A stretch of 64,000 bases of DNA from Sphagnum compactum (Eukaryota; Bryophyta; Sphagnopsida; Sphagnales), in assembly GCA_965153455.1 (NCBI GenBank), contig OZ234501.1, positions 930,001 to 994,000 on the forward strand, in the 5' to 3' direction. A program made the translations under genes and the position numbers. Positions 36,886 through 48,279 of this stretch are shown here, in pieces. The notes under the pieces were generated by a model. It had not been told where the DNA came from and searched no databases. It saw only the letters and a program-made list of their open reading frames with translations. Position 1 is the stretch's first letter, and the number at the start of each line of letters is the position of its first letter.

Positions 36886-37075
36886 CACTGGGGAATTTGC
36901 AGCTACTAAATGCTTGTGTGTGGGCTCAACATGTTCAAGTTCAAACTGCAAAGGTTGTCAGGCTTTCTAAGAAAACCAACTTTTCTAGACTTGGAAGAGT
37001 AGAAGCATTGGGGAGGCTTGTGGCATACCATAACAATTAGCATTTCTAAGGCAAGACCAACATAAGGCTAGTTGT

Positions 37076-37269
37076 TTGAGTAAGGTACAGATGGAGCGTG
37101 ACGAAAATGCAGTCATCAGTGATGCTGATGGTACAGTGGGTCACGATTCAGGAACGGTGGATGCTGATCCCGAAGAAACAACGCTAAACCCCTACATTTT
37201 AGCACGTAACAGGCGCATTGCTCAACTCAAACAACGACTTGCAGAAGTTGAAGGAAGCGCACAAGAATT
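37076..37269 (+). pseudogene. En/Spm-like gene, N-terminal exon
   Basis: About 64 codons with a basic-helical end NPYILARNRRIAQLKQRLAE. This resembles the arginine-rich repeat near the N-terminus of plant En/Spm-associated proteins. The frame ends at a strong donor (GTGAGT at 37270-37275), so translation into the intron gives a stop at once. Assignment depends on the downstream exons. Confidence 0.5.
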
Positions 37270-37658
37270 GTGAGTTCTTCTTAGACTTGTCTTCACATGC
37301 ATAAATGGAGAGGACCATACAGAATTCAGTAATGGATCATGCAATCTCCATTGCCTGCACTGTATGAAAGAGTTTGGAAGTCCGACTACGTGCGTGAGTT
37401 TTGTGTATACGCAAATAGTTTGAACACGCTTCAATAATCTTTGTTCTAGTGTTAGATTGTAGCTACTCTCCAAATTCCAATCTATTCTAAATTTTTCATG
37501 GGGTTAGGGTTTAGGGTTTGAAATCGATGTGCTCGGTGCTACCATGAAATAGGGTTCCTGGTGATCATTTACTACATGCATAGCTTAAAATTAGGTTTGT
37601 ATGCTAGTTAGTGGTCATGTGCTTATTGAGACAGTCTTAGTCCAAATTAATTACTCCT

Positions 37659-38132
37659 TTGCTGTATTTTGGAAACACTCGGTCACTTGGCAGTCATCAC
37701 TTCATGGACTCAGCAACCATGCAAGGGAGGAAGAAGACAAATAAGAAGTCCACCCAAAAGGTGGTGGATGGGAGAACACTTGGACACCAAAGCAAGAGGA
37801 GGAGCACTAGGAATGCTGGAAAACCACATCGTCATGTGGTGGAAGAGGAAGGGGGGTTGACATCAGCAGCATCTAGTGAACGCGACACTTCATGTAGCAA
37901 CAACTACAACTCAGAAGCAGAGGAGTCAGAAGGTTCTGAGCTGCCAGTTGCATCTTCAGTTATGAAGGAACAGAATAAGGCACCTAGCAAACGGACCCCC
38001 ACACCAAATGTAATGTACCCCTCCCCCCCATCAAATATTGTTTTTGAGGTCCATTTTGATGTCAAAGATACCAAAAGTAGCAACATTATTGAAGGCACAA
38101 TATCTGTGAAATTTCTGACTGGTCCTATATGA
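37659..38132 (+). pseudogene. En/Spm-like gene, second exon-like block
   Basis: Open for 157 codons; the likely real part starts near MQGRKKTNKKSTQ, after a cttggcag acceptor-like site at about 37690. Very basic first (KKTNKKSTQKVVDG, SKRRSTRNAGKPHRH), then a serine/glutamate-rich stretch. It may be a DNA-binding tail. No catalytic motif. Confidence 0.45.
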
Positions 38133-40347
38133 GCCTTGCTAGTCTGTATTGAGTTGAAGTTTATTCTAGCAAATGAAACTAAAGCAGAATAAAAACATGT
38201 AGGCAAGATCTACAACAAAACAAACAAACAAATTTTGGTAAAATGTTAATAAACATTAAAAAGACTCCCCCCCACAGGCTTTGTGACTCAGCCTGACTCT
38301 GTGCCCCGAGCTCCCTCCCTCTATGTCTGCTGTGTGTTTTTTTCTGCAATTTGGTACTATGTGATTTTGTGTCTTTTGCTGCAATTTTGGTGTCTGATTT
38401 TGGTAGCCTGGTATGTGATTTTTTTTTCTGGTGTGCAATTTTGTGTTTTCCTGCAGTCTGGTGTGTGTGATTTTGTGTTTTTTTGATGCAATCTCATGTG
38501 TGAATGATTATTTTTTCCAACAATCCAATCATCCAAACGTCATGTTTTTGCTGTAGTAGTGTATTGTTTCCTTACAGATTCCTTAAAGATTTTTAGAGAT
38601 CTTTTTTCTGGTTTATTCTTGATAGATGGATTGTTTTGCTAGTGATCTGATCAACCACTCTCTTCCTTATCATCTGTGGACTTGGTGCACACCTGTTTTG
38701 CATTCACCATCTAGTTTGATATAACACAAACAAAGACAAACATAACTTTCTTCTCTTCTTTCTCTTCTGACATCATATCTAAACTGAATGCTGCATTTTA
38801 TCCCCCTCCAAGATTCCTCAAGAAGCAGTGACATTGGTATTGACTGTAGATGTATTATTGTCAAGATTGTGTTCCAACTACACAAGCCACATTGTAAAGA
38901 GATGTGATGCTCTCTGGGCTTTTGTGCTTGAAGAATGTGAAGAAGTATAATTAATGATCCTAGAATTGTCTCCCTGATGAGTTTGCAAATCACTTTTTTC
39001 TTTAGGGATTGCGTGCTTGTCTTACGGTCCAAATGCCCCGTTTGTTACAAGAGAACTGATATGTGCTTACTGGCTCTTAAACTGCACATTAGAGATAGCC
39101 ACTTGTAGAACATCTAGTATTGTCTTGTGGGTTTACATGTTACAGCACATAAATTCCATAAATTTGGAAATGGAAACATAAAATGGGGCCCTGTTAAAAA
39201 GGTAATTGCCAATACTCATTTGTCTGTCTTCAACATTAAGTCTCTCAACTATGATAGAAGGCTTAGGCAATAACACCTTAATTCTTCAACTAGCCTCTGT
39301 CCGTTTTCAGATAAGGGGGTAATTTATGTTATTTACAGTGTCAATCATAGTAGAATGCTGAGTTTTCTCCTTCTGTTCTCGGTCTTGATGTTGGCCATAT
39401 ATTAAGTGAGTGGAAGGCCAAAGTTCTTTTGTTTGTACAAAAGAGGACTCATGCTTCCTTACTGGTTCAAACCTCTTCTGATTCTTCTTTGTACAGAGGT
39501 TGAGGTTGCTGGTATTAAACATGGTGTAGAAAGGGATGGAGAACTCACAAGCCAATGATGGATCCAGTAGGTGTGCATTGGACCACTTCCGTATTCCAGA
39601 CACATGGGTCTGTGGTGTTGTAGGGGTCTCGGTAGTACACTTTTTCTTGATTTCCTTTATCAAGATTGGAGATTTTTGCTTGAGCTTGTAATAGTTTCTT
39701 TAAGTTCAGAGCTTGCAAAGTCTATCATTATTCTTGGAAATTATTGCCTTTATCCAGAGTGTCTTCAAGCTTTCAGTTAAGATCTAGAATTGTGCCCTTT
39801 TTGTTCATCAGAGTTTTTCTTTTGTAATCAGGTTTTCTTTCATGTCCAGAAATAATCTTATAAATCTCCATGATTTCAGTAATGCAAATATGAAGTGGTT
39901 TTCTTTCAAAAATTTGCTGATCATGCTGTGTTCTGTAAAGGGTTAATTAAAGTCTCTCAACAGGCTTAGAAGGTTAAGGCAAAAGCACCTCAAACTTGTT
40001 GCCAAAATTTGTTCTGTTTCATATAGAGGTGTCATCTATGTAATCCGTAACATTGGTTCCAGTTAAGTGTTATATGATGGTCAAACCTGTAGCTCAGTCT
40101 TTGCAAGATCCTAAGAGCATGTAAGAGAAGCTCGAACATTGGAAAAGCTCACCAATTCTGTTTTTGATTTACGAATCTCTGTTTTTTTGGAATTTACATG
40201 TCTCATGTTGACAATATATGAGCAGACTGTATGTTTTCCTAGCTTCTACCCATTCCCTATGTATAACGTGTTGTGTGTGTGCTTGAGAAAAAAAAGTTAC
40301 ATCAAAGAAAACTTGGGTTGAAACCCCACCACTTGTCGATATGGTGA
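38133..40347. other. Intron-like stretch of the En/Spm-like gene
   Basis: No coding block recognised over 2.2 kb. Rich in TTTTGTG/TGCAATTT words at 38330-38500. A TNPD-like gene would be expected somewhere in a full CACTA element, but none is visible here. Confidence 0.4.
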
Positions 40348-41300
40348 ATGCCACTAGGCTACAAAAGACCACATCGGCAGCAGTACAAAGTCGCAAGCAT
40401 GGTGGTGACTTTGCAAGGTGCAATAATCAGGCCTATAAACATGGTGTTGGAAGTTCAGAATGCACATGGAATGCTGGACAATGTGGGCACACAAGATAGT
40501 GGAGTTTTTGCCAAGTGTCACAATGTCCTAATTGGAAGGTAAGATTGAGCCCTGGGCACAAGGGACTTACAAACTGTTGTGCCACTTGTGGAAGGGCTCC
40601 AAGCAACATGTATGAATCAACATGGGGTGAAGGAGGGGGTGTGTGTGATCAGGGGCTATGTCAAAGGGTGCAACCACATTCACCCATGGGCGGGCAAGCA
40701 CCAGACATGGCCTTGGACAATGAAATAGAAGCAGATGCCCAGCCCAAGGTTTTCGCTGAAAGGGGTATGCAACGACGGGCTTCAAAGCGAGCTATAGAAT
40801 TTGAAGCCCAAGAAAGAAAGGAGAAAGGCTTGCCAGGCCATAAGGTGCAAGTGACAAGGCATGGCAAAACTGATGGTGCATGTGAAGGGAAGGATGCATG
40901 GGATGGTGCGATTAGGTCGCTAGCACCTCGGATTTTGAACATGGCAGTGGTTAGGGTTACAGAACAGGACCCTGTAGACATGGCTAGACTCCGGTTGCAA
41001 TTGGATGGGAGATTTGAATATGTAGGTGGTGAATTAAGTGGGGTTGGCTTTAGGGATTGTGTAAGGCGATATATGAAAGGAGGAAGAGCACGCTTAAAAA
41101 GAAGGTATGCACAGAAAGGTGCCAAAGCCTGCCCACTTGAAGTGGACCGAGAACAATGGGAGAAATTAGTGACATATTGGCAACAACGTGAGACCAAGAA
41201 TAAAAGTGAACACATGGTTGGTGCAAGAGGGGCAGTTGCAAATGTAAGCCACCTTGGGCGTGGTGGTAAGGCATCTATAGAAGCAAAATTGGCAAGTTAA
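40348..41300 (+). pseudogene. En/Spm-like gene, Transposase_24-type region (two exons)
   Basis: Exon A ends at 40538 before a GTAAGA donor (…AKCHNVLIGR). Exon B begins after a tgatcag acceptor-like site near 40650 and runs to 41300. It contains RRASKRAIEFEAQERKEKG, a FEYVGGELSG stretch, then YMKGGRARLKRRYAQKG, REQWEKLVTYWQQRETKNKS and GARGAVANVSHLGRGGKAS. The order (basic RRY.KG, then W..LV.YW, then K.S......G.....SH..G) matches the plant Ptta/En/Spm transposase family (Transposase_24). Exon B is open for over 200 codons, so it is the best preserved part. The chromovirus inserted 203 bases after its end. Confidence 0.65.
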
Positions 41301-41503
41301 CCCTAAAACCCTACTTCGTTGTGATGGCCAAATGGAAATTACAATATGTTGAAGTTATTATGCACTCACATGCCACATATAATGCTGAGCACTGAATGAT
41401 GTCTTAAATGGGTGAATGCAGAAATCCAGGCATTGCCGAAGCCCATCAATATCTGAGATGGTTGCTGTGGGACTAGAATCTAGTGGCACACCTGGGTACC
41501 CAA

Positions 41504-42503
41504 TGACGCGCTCCCAAGTTCCTTGTAGACCCACTTGAGGGTCCAAGTATGCGGCAATGCGGAAGGAGTTGGAACTTGGAGCCGCTCCCTAGCTCACAAC
41601 ACTTGGAGGGGTAGAGGGGCGTGTTGGAGCTTCGGGATGGGACTAGGAAGAATTGACAAGCTTATTCACTCACACGGGCCTGCACACAACCCACACAAAG
41701 TGGTTAGTGCATAGTTGGAGCACCTTTGGTGCTAGGACGAGCCACGGGCAACACGGACACACAAGACTCACCACGGCCCGGACTTGGGGGGGAAGCCACC
41801 ACCTTCCCCCCTTATAGTATACTCTGCAGCTCTCCACGGAGGCTACATCCAAATGGCTATTTTTCCCGGGACTCCCGCGTGGGAGTCCCGAAATCGCGCC
41901 AAATGAGATTCCCGCAACTTTGGAGCCCCATAACTTTGCGACCAGACCTTGGATCGCAATGCGGTCTAAAGCAAAGTTGTAGATCTCGTGGAGACCTTTC
42001 CAACGGTATGTCGCACGTCCTCTGCAGCCCAGTATTTCGGGTCGATTCCTGACTTTTAGTGGTCGGGAGTCAAACTGGCAGTTCGACTCCCGACCCTTCT
42101 TTTGGCCATAACTTGTGTTTCAAAGATTCAAATGAGCAATGCGAGCCCATTTTAGATATCTACGTTTCAAGAGCTTTTCAATGATATAAAGAACGCCACA
42201 AGACGTTGAGGTTTGACCCCTGCAATCGCTCTCTGAAGTTTCGAGAGTCCACCGGGACTCCATCTCCCCAAGTGGGAGTTGCCTTGGGAGTGTGAGGGTT
42301 CACTCCCTCATACTCCCTCACACTTTCTAACACTCCCGGGAGTATGTGATGCGACTCCCGGGCTTCCTCTTGCCTTAACTCCCGGGCATCCTCTTAGCTC
42401 AACTCCCGGGCTTTCTCTTGGCTTAACTCCCGGGCTTCCTTTTGACCCGCACCCTTGCAATTCCCTTTGCCTTGGTCGCGAGCCCAAAGCTAGGGTTGCG
42501 ACA
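41504..42503 (-). repeat. Chromovirus 3' LTR
   Basis: Exactly 1000 bp. It is longer than the related LTRs at 14393 and 27670 because it has an extra block of four imperfect units built on ACTCCCGGGCTTCCTCTTG (about 42353-42450). TATA motif on the minus strand at 41810-41817. Confidence 0.95.
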
Positions 42504-42514
42504 CTCTCCCCCAC
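42504..42514 (-). promoter_or_regulatory. Chromovirus polypurine tract
   Basis: The minus strand reads GTGGGGGAGAG directly against the 3' LTR. Confidence 0.9.
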
Positions 42515-43291
42515 TAGAAGAAGAGGTCAATGTCCTTATTGACACTTAAAATTTCTTTCAACAATTGCAATTGCTTTCTTTTGGATCCTTGGCCGTCAAA
42601 TGCCGACTCCTTGCGGCCGGACCTTGCCTCAAGCTAACTTAAGCGTCCCCAAGCTTCCAACACTCTCTTGGCAAGTCCAAGGGTGTCTCAATAGAAACCC
42701 TCCATTTGCTTCGTCAAAAGACCTAACTAGCCTAATTGACGAAGCCCTCATTTGGGAGGCCATTCTTTCAACCTTCCCCTCATGAGGAACTCAAGCCAAG
42801 CCTAACCTTGACCTAAGCTACTTGACATGACTCCTTTCCCAATCTTGCGCCTTGATCACAACAATCAAGCCTTTCCTAAAGGTATGCTTATCAAGGTACG
42901 AGAAGCGACGTTTAGGCTTTGCAAAAGCCTAAGTCCCAAGCTACGCGATTATAGTACACGAACGGGGTCATGACTTCCCGCGTTGGCCGCCACTACCAAC
43001 CAACCCTTTGGGATGCACTTTAGGCATGTGCACGTCCCCGCAAGCTCACCTTGCTTGCCTCCTCTTTCGGGACCAGGATTTCTCCTAGCCCCCAAGTAGG
43101 AGTCCGATTTTGATTTGGGCTTACGCAAGAAAGTTCCATTTGTCCATGCCACTTGACAACGCCCCCCTTTCTAACATACTATTATGTTTGTGATGCAATC
43201 TCTCGAAAGTCTTTAACCTTTATTTCACTTACAACTTGATTTGGTACATTTGTGTAACCTTCCGCCCGCTAAAAGAAAGGTGATGTCCTCA
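42515..43291 (-). other. Chromovirus 3' non-coding region
   Basis: About 780 bases between the end of pol and the polypurine tract. No open frame of note. Confidence 0.7.
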
Positions 43292-45412
43292 TCATGCTCT
43301 ATGTTTCCTTTGCCTTTTAGCCGGTCTATTGTGGAATTCTTCTATGGCTTCTTGGGCATGTTCCATGTCGGACTCATTCACCCAAGATGCCTCTATTGGA
43401 TGGTACCCTTTCCACTTGACCAAGTACTCCCGCTCTCGCCCCTTTAGTTGCCTTGACTTGAGCACAGCCTCCACTTCAAATTCCGGTTCATTATGAACCA
43501 AATCCGGAGGGGGCCTTGAGTTGTGCTCTCGCTCGGGCCTTGAGGCATCACGGACGACCGGCTTCAAAAGCGAAACATGAAATATGGGATGAACCTTGAG
43601 ATTTTCCGGTAGTTCTAACTTGTAAGTGTCGGGAAATTTCTTTTCCAACACTTTGAATGGACCCGCATATGGGCCCAAGAACTTATGGCTCAATCCTTTG
43701 GGCAACCGGAAGTTCTTGATGTTCAACCATACTTCATCCCCTTTTTCAAAATTCACCTCTCGACGAGACTTGTCCGCAAAACTCTTGTACCTTTTATGCG
43801 CCTTCTCAAGATTGGCCTTGGCCATCTCCCACAAGCGCTGCCTTTCTTCATCAAGTTGTGTGACCATGGGCACTTCCTCGCTTGCATCACTTGGGGGTTG
43901 CCCAACCCAAGTTGTGGGCACAATTGGTGACTTGCCCGTCACCATTTGAAATGGGGTGGCCCCCGTTGCTGAATGCTCCGAATTGTTGTAACAAAATTCG
44001 GCCAACTCCAAATGGTCCACCCAATCTTGTTGATCCGTCGCCACATATTTCCTTAGGAATTGTTGGATCACCAAGTTCACCCTCTCGGTTTGTCCATCCG
44101 TTTGGGGCCGAAAGGAAGTGCTCATCTTGAGCTCGGACCCCATGCGCTTCCACAAGGCTCTCTAAAACTTGCTTGTGAACTTGGGGTCTCGGTCCGACAC
44201 AATGTCCTTTGGGAGGCCATGATGCTTGAACACGTGGGTGAAGAACAACCTTCCCGTCTCTTGGGCCATGGCACTATCCTTGGTAGGAATGAAATGTGCC
44301 ATCTTGCTAAACCGATCCACCACCACCATGATCGCATCAAACCCCTTTGATGGTGGTAAACTCACCATGAAATCCATGGAGACACTTTCCCACGGCCCTT
44401 CCGGAATGGGTAATGGTCGCAACAATCCCGCTTGCTTTTTATTGAGTGCTCGGTTTTGTTGGCAAGTCAAGCAAGTCTTCATGTATTCCTCCGCATCCTC
44501 CTTCAAGTTGGGCCAATAATAGGACTTCTTGAGGAATGTGGTGGTGCGCTTTGCACCACCGTGACCCGCAAAGGGCCCATCATGGCATTCCTTCAAAAGC
44601 ACATCTCTTAGCCTCCCTTTTGGAACATAGAGCCGACTTTGCTTATACCACAAAAGTCCATCTCGCAAGTGGAAGTGGGACTTGATCCCCTTTTGAATGT
44701 CTTGCTTCCTTTCCTTGGCAAATTCATCCCGGCGACTCCCAAGTCGAACATCCTTTTGGAACTTTGTTTCCCCCACATACACCACTTTGAGTTGGTGTTT
44801 CCGACTCAATGCATCCGGCACCACATTTTCCTTCCCGGGCTTATGCCGAATGTCCACATTGAACAAAGCTAATGTGTCTTGCCATCTCACTTGTTTTGAT
44901 GACAACTTTGGTTGAGTTGCAAAGTACTTCAAGGTGACATTGTCGGTCCACACCACTACATCTTTGGAGCCTATGTAGTAGCCCCAAGTCTTGAGACAAT
45001 GTATCACGGCCCACATTTCCTTCTCATGGGTCGGCCACCTTCGCTCCGTCTCACTCAACTTCTTGCTTTCGAAGGCCACCGGCCTTCCATCTTGCACTAG
45101 GACTCCTCCTATGGCAAAGTCCGAAGCATCGGAATGGATCTCAAAATCCTTGTCAAAATCGGGCAACTTCAACACGGGCGCCTTCACCAAAATGCCTTTC
45201 AAGGTTTCAAAGGCCTCATTGCATGCCTCCTCCCATTCATAAGTCCCGGATGACTTCTTCAAAAGGTTTGTCAAAGGTGTGGCTATCTTTGCAAAGTTCT
45301 TGATGAACTTGCGATAATAGGATGCCAATCCTAAAAATGACCTTAAGGCGGGGACCGACCTAGGCGGTTCCCAATCCAAAATTGCCTTCACCTTGCGGTC
45401 ATCCATTTTCAA
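43292..45412 (-). pseudogene. Chromovirus pol: RNase H, integrase, chromodomain
   Basis: Two open runs in the same frame (44162-45412, 416 codons; 43292-44155, 287 codons) are separated by a single TAG at about 44161-44163, where the codon before RALWKRMGSE is expected to be tryptophan. RNase H: EIHSDASDFAIGGVLVQDG and VVVWTDNVTLKYF. Integrase zinc domain: HDGPFAGHGGAKRTTTFL with CLTCQQNRA. Core: SMDFMVSLPPSKGFDAIMVV, SDRDPKFTSKF and RPQTDGQTERVN. The C-terminus carries a chromodomain (FEVEAVLKSRQ, EYLVKWKGYHPIEASWVNES), the module that targets chromoviruses to particular chromatin. Confidence 0.93.
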
Positions 45413-46627
45413 ACCTTCTTAGATGATCCTATGCCCAAGGAAGTCCACCTCCGAGACTCCAAACTCACATTTCTCGAACTTGGCATACAACTTGTTTTCT
45501 CTCAACCTTTGGAACACTTTTCGAAGGTGTTCCACATGCTCCTCCAAGGAGCTACTATAGATCAAAATGTCGTCTATGTAGACGACCACAAAATCATCAA
45601 GCCACTCTCGGAAAATGTCATTCATGAGGGTGCAAAATGTGGCGGGTGCATTGGTGAGCCCAAATGGCATCACCAAGAATTCATATGAACCATACCTTGT
45701 GCGGCAAGCGGTTTTCTCTTCATCCCCTTGTGTAATTCGAATTTGGTAATACCCGGAACGTAGGTCAATCCTACTAAACACTTTGGCTCCCGAAAGCCGA
45801 TCAAACAAGTCATCAATCCGAGGCAATGGGTACCGGTTCTTCATGGTCACCTTGTTGAGGGCTCTATAGTCCACACACATCCTCAAAGTCCCATCCTTCT
45901 TGTGAACAAAAAGGACAGGGGCCCCATATGGTGACTTGCTAGGTTTGATGTATCCCTTGGCAAGGAGTTCCTCAAGTTGAACCTTGAGCTCTTTCAACTC
46001 CTCATGACTCATTCGATACGGGGCCTTGGCGGGAGGTGCCACTCCCGGCATCACCTCAATCGCATGATCAACTTGTCTTCTTGGGGGCAACTCATCGGGC
46101 AACTCTTCGAGCATCACATCCGAAAATGTTTCTAACACTTGCTTGATGCACTTGTGGGGGCTCACCACCTTGGTGGCCTCCTTTGGTTCAAACTCATCCA
46201 AAACCCGCATCACACATAACATGCCATAGCCTCCCCCACATTCTTTTTCCAAGTTCTTTCCCAACATCAAGTGGATGGTGGTCCCACCCACACTAGGCAC
46301 TTCATGTGCCTTCACTCGCACGATCCCATTCTTGGATGGGATCCTAACTAGCCTATTGTGCCCCTCTATGAGCACATTGTTTCGTGTGATAAATTCCATC
46401 CCCAAAATGCAATCCATTCCCAAAATGCGGAAACCAACAAGTCCACCTTGCCTCTCCAATTCCCCAATTGGAGAGGCACATCTCTTGCTTGCAACTTGGT
46501 GGGATGGGGAATCCCATCCGCAAAGTGCACCTCGATGGGTGCCTTGAGCTCCTCCAAAGGGAGCCCCATTCTTTGGGCACTTTCTTGGGTTATGAAGTTG
46601 TGGGAAGCCCCTGTGTCCAAAAGACAT
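45413..46627 (-). pseudogene. Chromovirus pol: protease end and reverse transcriptase
   Basis: Open for 402 codons from 46627 to a TAA at about 45416-45421. After the stop the same frame continues as EGLKMDDRKVKAIL. RT motifs: [68 protein letters not shown] and the catalytic [12 protein letters not shown]. The frame differs from gag-protease; the shift lies near 46435-46450, where gcattttgggaatgg and gcattttggggatgg stand side by side and may reflect a small duplication. All RT catalytic residues are present. Confidence 0.93.
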
Positions 46628-47781
46628 AACACTTCCCGCTTAGAAACCTTCCCTTTTAAGAAAATAAGGCGACTACATTCATTTTGGGCTAGGTTGGCGA
46701 CAAGGGCATTTACCTTAGAAGCCCTATTCCCCGATTTGGGTTTGGGGCAATCTTTGGAGTAATGCCCCACTTCATTACAATTGAAACACGTTCCTTTGGG
46801 TTTCCCACTAGCATCTCCCTTAGGTTGGCTCCCTTTGAAAGGAGCCCCTTTCTTGACAAAATTTCCTTTTAGTTTAAAACCCGAGCCTTGGAATTGTTTG
46901 GGCTTTTCCCCCTTTGAGGTTTCTTGGCCTCGGCTCCATTCCCCTTCATGGCGTGCCTTCTTGTGAGGGAACTTGCTATCCCTTTTGAATCCGGACTTCT
47001 CACCACGTCCCACATCCGAAAAGCCTTCCACTTTCATGATGGCTTCGGTTAGTGAGGCGGGCCAATTCTCTTCAAGCTTGCGCTTGGCCCAAGTTGGAAG
47101 CCCCATCACAAAGTGGCACACCCGATCTAGCTCGTGCATATGCCTAATTTCAAGCATGAGCTCGGAATAAGCCCTCACATATTGACGCAAGTTGTCATTA
47201 TTTGCATTCACAAGGTCACGAAGTTTGCACCTTGAAATGTAGTCGGAATTCTTGGGAATGAATTCCGCCTCAATACGCTCTTTGAAGAATTCCCATGTGT
47301 AGCCATGGGTCTTCCCCTCTTCTTGCCTCACGGTCCTCCACCATGTGGAGGCATAGCCCTTCAAATAGGATTGGGCAAGTTCCACGGCCGAGTGCCGACC
47401 AACCTTGGCGGCATGGAGGTAATCTTCCATTTCCGCAAGCCAAGCATCCACAACCTTTCGGTCCCGGGCCCCATCAAAGTTCCCGGGCCTAGCGGGCTTG
47501 AACTCCACACCTTTGGATGATCCTCCCTTGAGGGCCGCAACTAATTCACCGAAATCGGGCCTATTCATCTTGAGTAGGACCTCCAATTGTTCCAAGGTGA
47601 AGAGCACCGCATTTGATTGCTCCTCTTCATTTTCATGGTCCTCATGGCTATCACGGTCTTCCTCACCTTCGGAAACATTTTGTTCTTCCCCCATTATGGC
47701 TTGGGGTGGAACATCCAAGTCTTGGGTGGGTTCTTCCACCACGGTCTCTTGGACTACCTTGCGGGACTTCTTTGGTGCCAT
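46366..47781 (-). CDS. Chromovirus gag-protease polyprotein
   Basis: 471 codons, opening [20 protein letters not shown] shortly after the primer site (ATG at 47779-47781). An acidic N-terminal third precedes a retrotransposon gag core (about residues 115-245: [48 protein letters not shown]). One CCHC knuckle, [14 protein letters not shown], lies at about residue 330. The aspartic protease site [10 protein letters not shown] is at about 387. The end is abnormal: after KVDLLVSA the frame runs into a shifted sequence and stops, so the protease is cut off from its normal continuation into RT. Gag itself looks intact and could supply particles in trans. Confidence 0.9.
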   Translation of the reverse strand: MAPKKSRKVVQETVVEEPTQDLDVPPQAIMGEEQNVSEGEEDRDSHEDHENEEEQSNAVLFTLEQLEVLLKMNRPDFGELVAALKGGSSKGVEFKPARPGNFDGARDRKVVDAWLAEMEDYLHAAKVGRHSAVELAQSYLKGYASTWWRTVRQEEGKTHGYTWEFFKERIEAEFIPKNSDYISRCKLRDLVNANNDNLRQYVRAYSELMLEIRHMHELDRVCHFVMGLPTWAKRKLEENWPASLTEAIMKVEGFSDVGRGEKSGFKRDSKFPHKKARHEGEWSRGQETSKGEKPKQFQGSGFKLKGNFVKKGAPFKGSQPKGDASGKPKGTCFNCNEVGHYSKDCPKPKSGNRASKVNALVANLAQNECSRLIFLKGKVSKREVLCLLDTGASHNFITQESAQRMGLPLEELKAPIEVHFADGIPHPTKLQARDVPLQLGNWRGKVDLLVSAFWEWIAFWGWNLSHETMCS

Positions 47782-47816
47782 CGGAACTCCCCAATAAGTG
47801 GATCGAGCTCACCGGA

Positions 47817-47828
47817 GCTCTGATACCA
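47817..47828 (-). promoter_or_regulatory. Chromovirus primer-binding site (tRNA-iMet)
   Basis: The minus strand reads TGGTATCAGAGC two bases after the 5' LTR. This is an exact match to the sequence complementary to the plant initiator methionine tRNA 3' end. Confidence 0.95.
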
Positions 47829-47830
47829 AG

Positions 47831-48164
47831 TGACGCGCTCCCAAGTTCCTTGTAGACCCACTTGAGGGTCCAAGTATGCGGCAATGCGGAAGGAGTTGGA
47901 ACTTGGAGCCGCTCCCTAGCTCACAACACTTGGAGGGGTAGAGGGGCGTGTTGGAGCTCCGGGATGGGACTAGGAAGAATTGACAAGCTTATTCACTCAC
48001 ACGGGCCTGCACACAACCCACACAAAGTGGTTAGTGCATAGTTGGAGCACCTTTGGTGCTAGGACGAGCCACGGGCAACACGGACACACAAGACTCACCA
48101 CGGCCCGGACTTGGGGGGGAAGCCACCACCTTCCCCCCTTATAGTATACTCTGCAGCTCTCCAC
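47831..48164 (-). repeat. Chromovirus 5' LTR, part 1 (before the LINE)
   Basis: First 334 bp of the 5' LTR in plus coordinates; it continues at 55480. Includes the LTR TATA motif at 48137-48144. The LINE entered about 20 bases beyond that motif. Confidence 0.95.
48151..48164. repeat. LINE target site duplication, left copy
   Basis: CTGCAGCTCTCCAC, identical to 55466-55479. The uninterrupted 3' LTR (near 41825-41838) has it once. Confidence 0.95.
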
Positions 48165-48279
48165 AGGCAGGCAGGCGCGGGCGAGCTCCCGGTGCTCTGG
48201 ACACGTATCAGAGAGGAGCTCTTTTCCTTTGTCCGATTGCTATTTTTTTTAGTTAATTCTTGAGCGCTTTTTCTTTCTG

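Noticed and set aside
40567-41274. Minus-strand open frames opposite the Transposase_24-like exon (up to 184 codons)
   Set aside because: They mirror the long plus-strand exon, which has family motifs; the minus translations have none.
42279-42542. Open frame over the ACTCCCGGGC repeats in the LTR
   Set aside because: It is a translation of the tandem repeat (TPGLPLALTPGHPLSS-like), with no homologue in the shorter LTRs.
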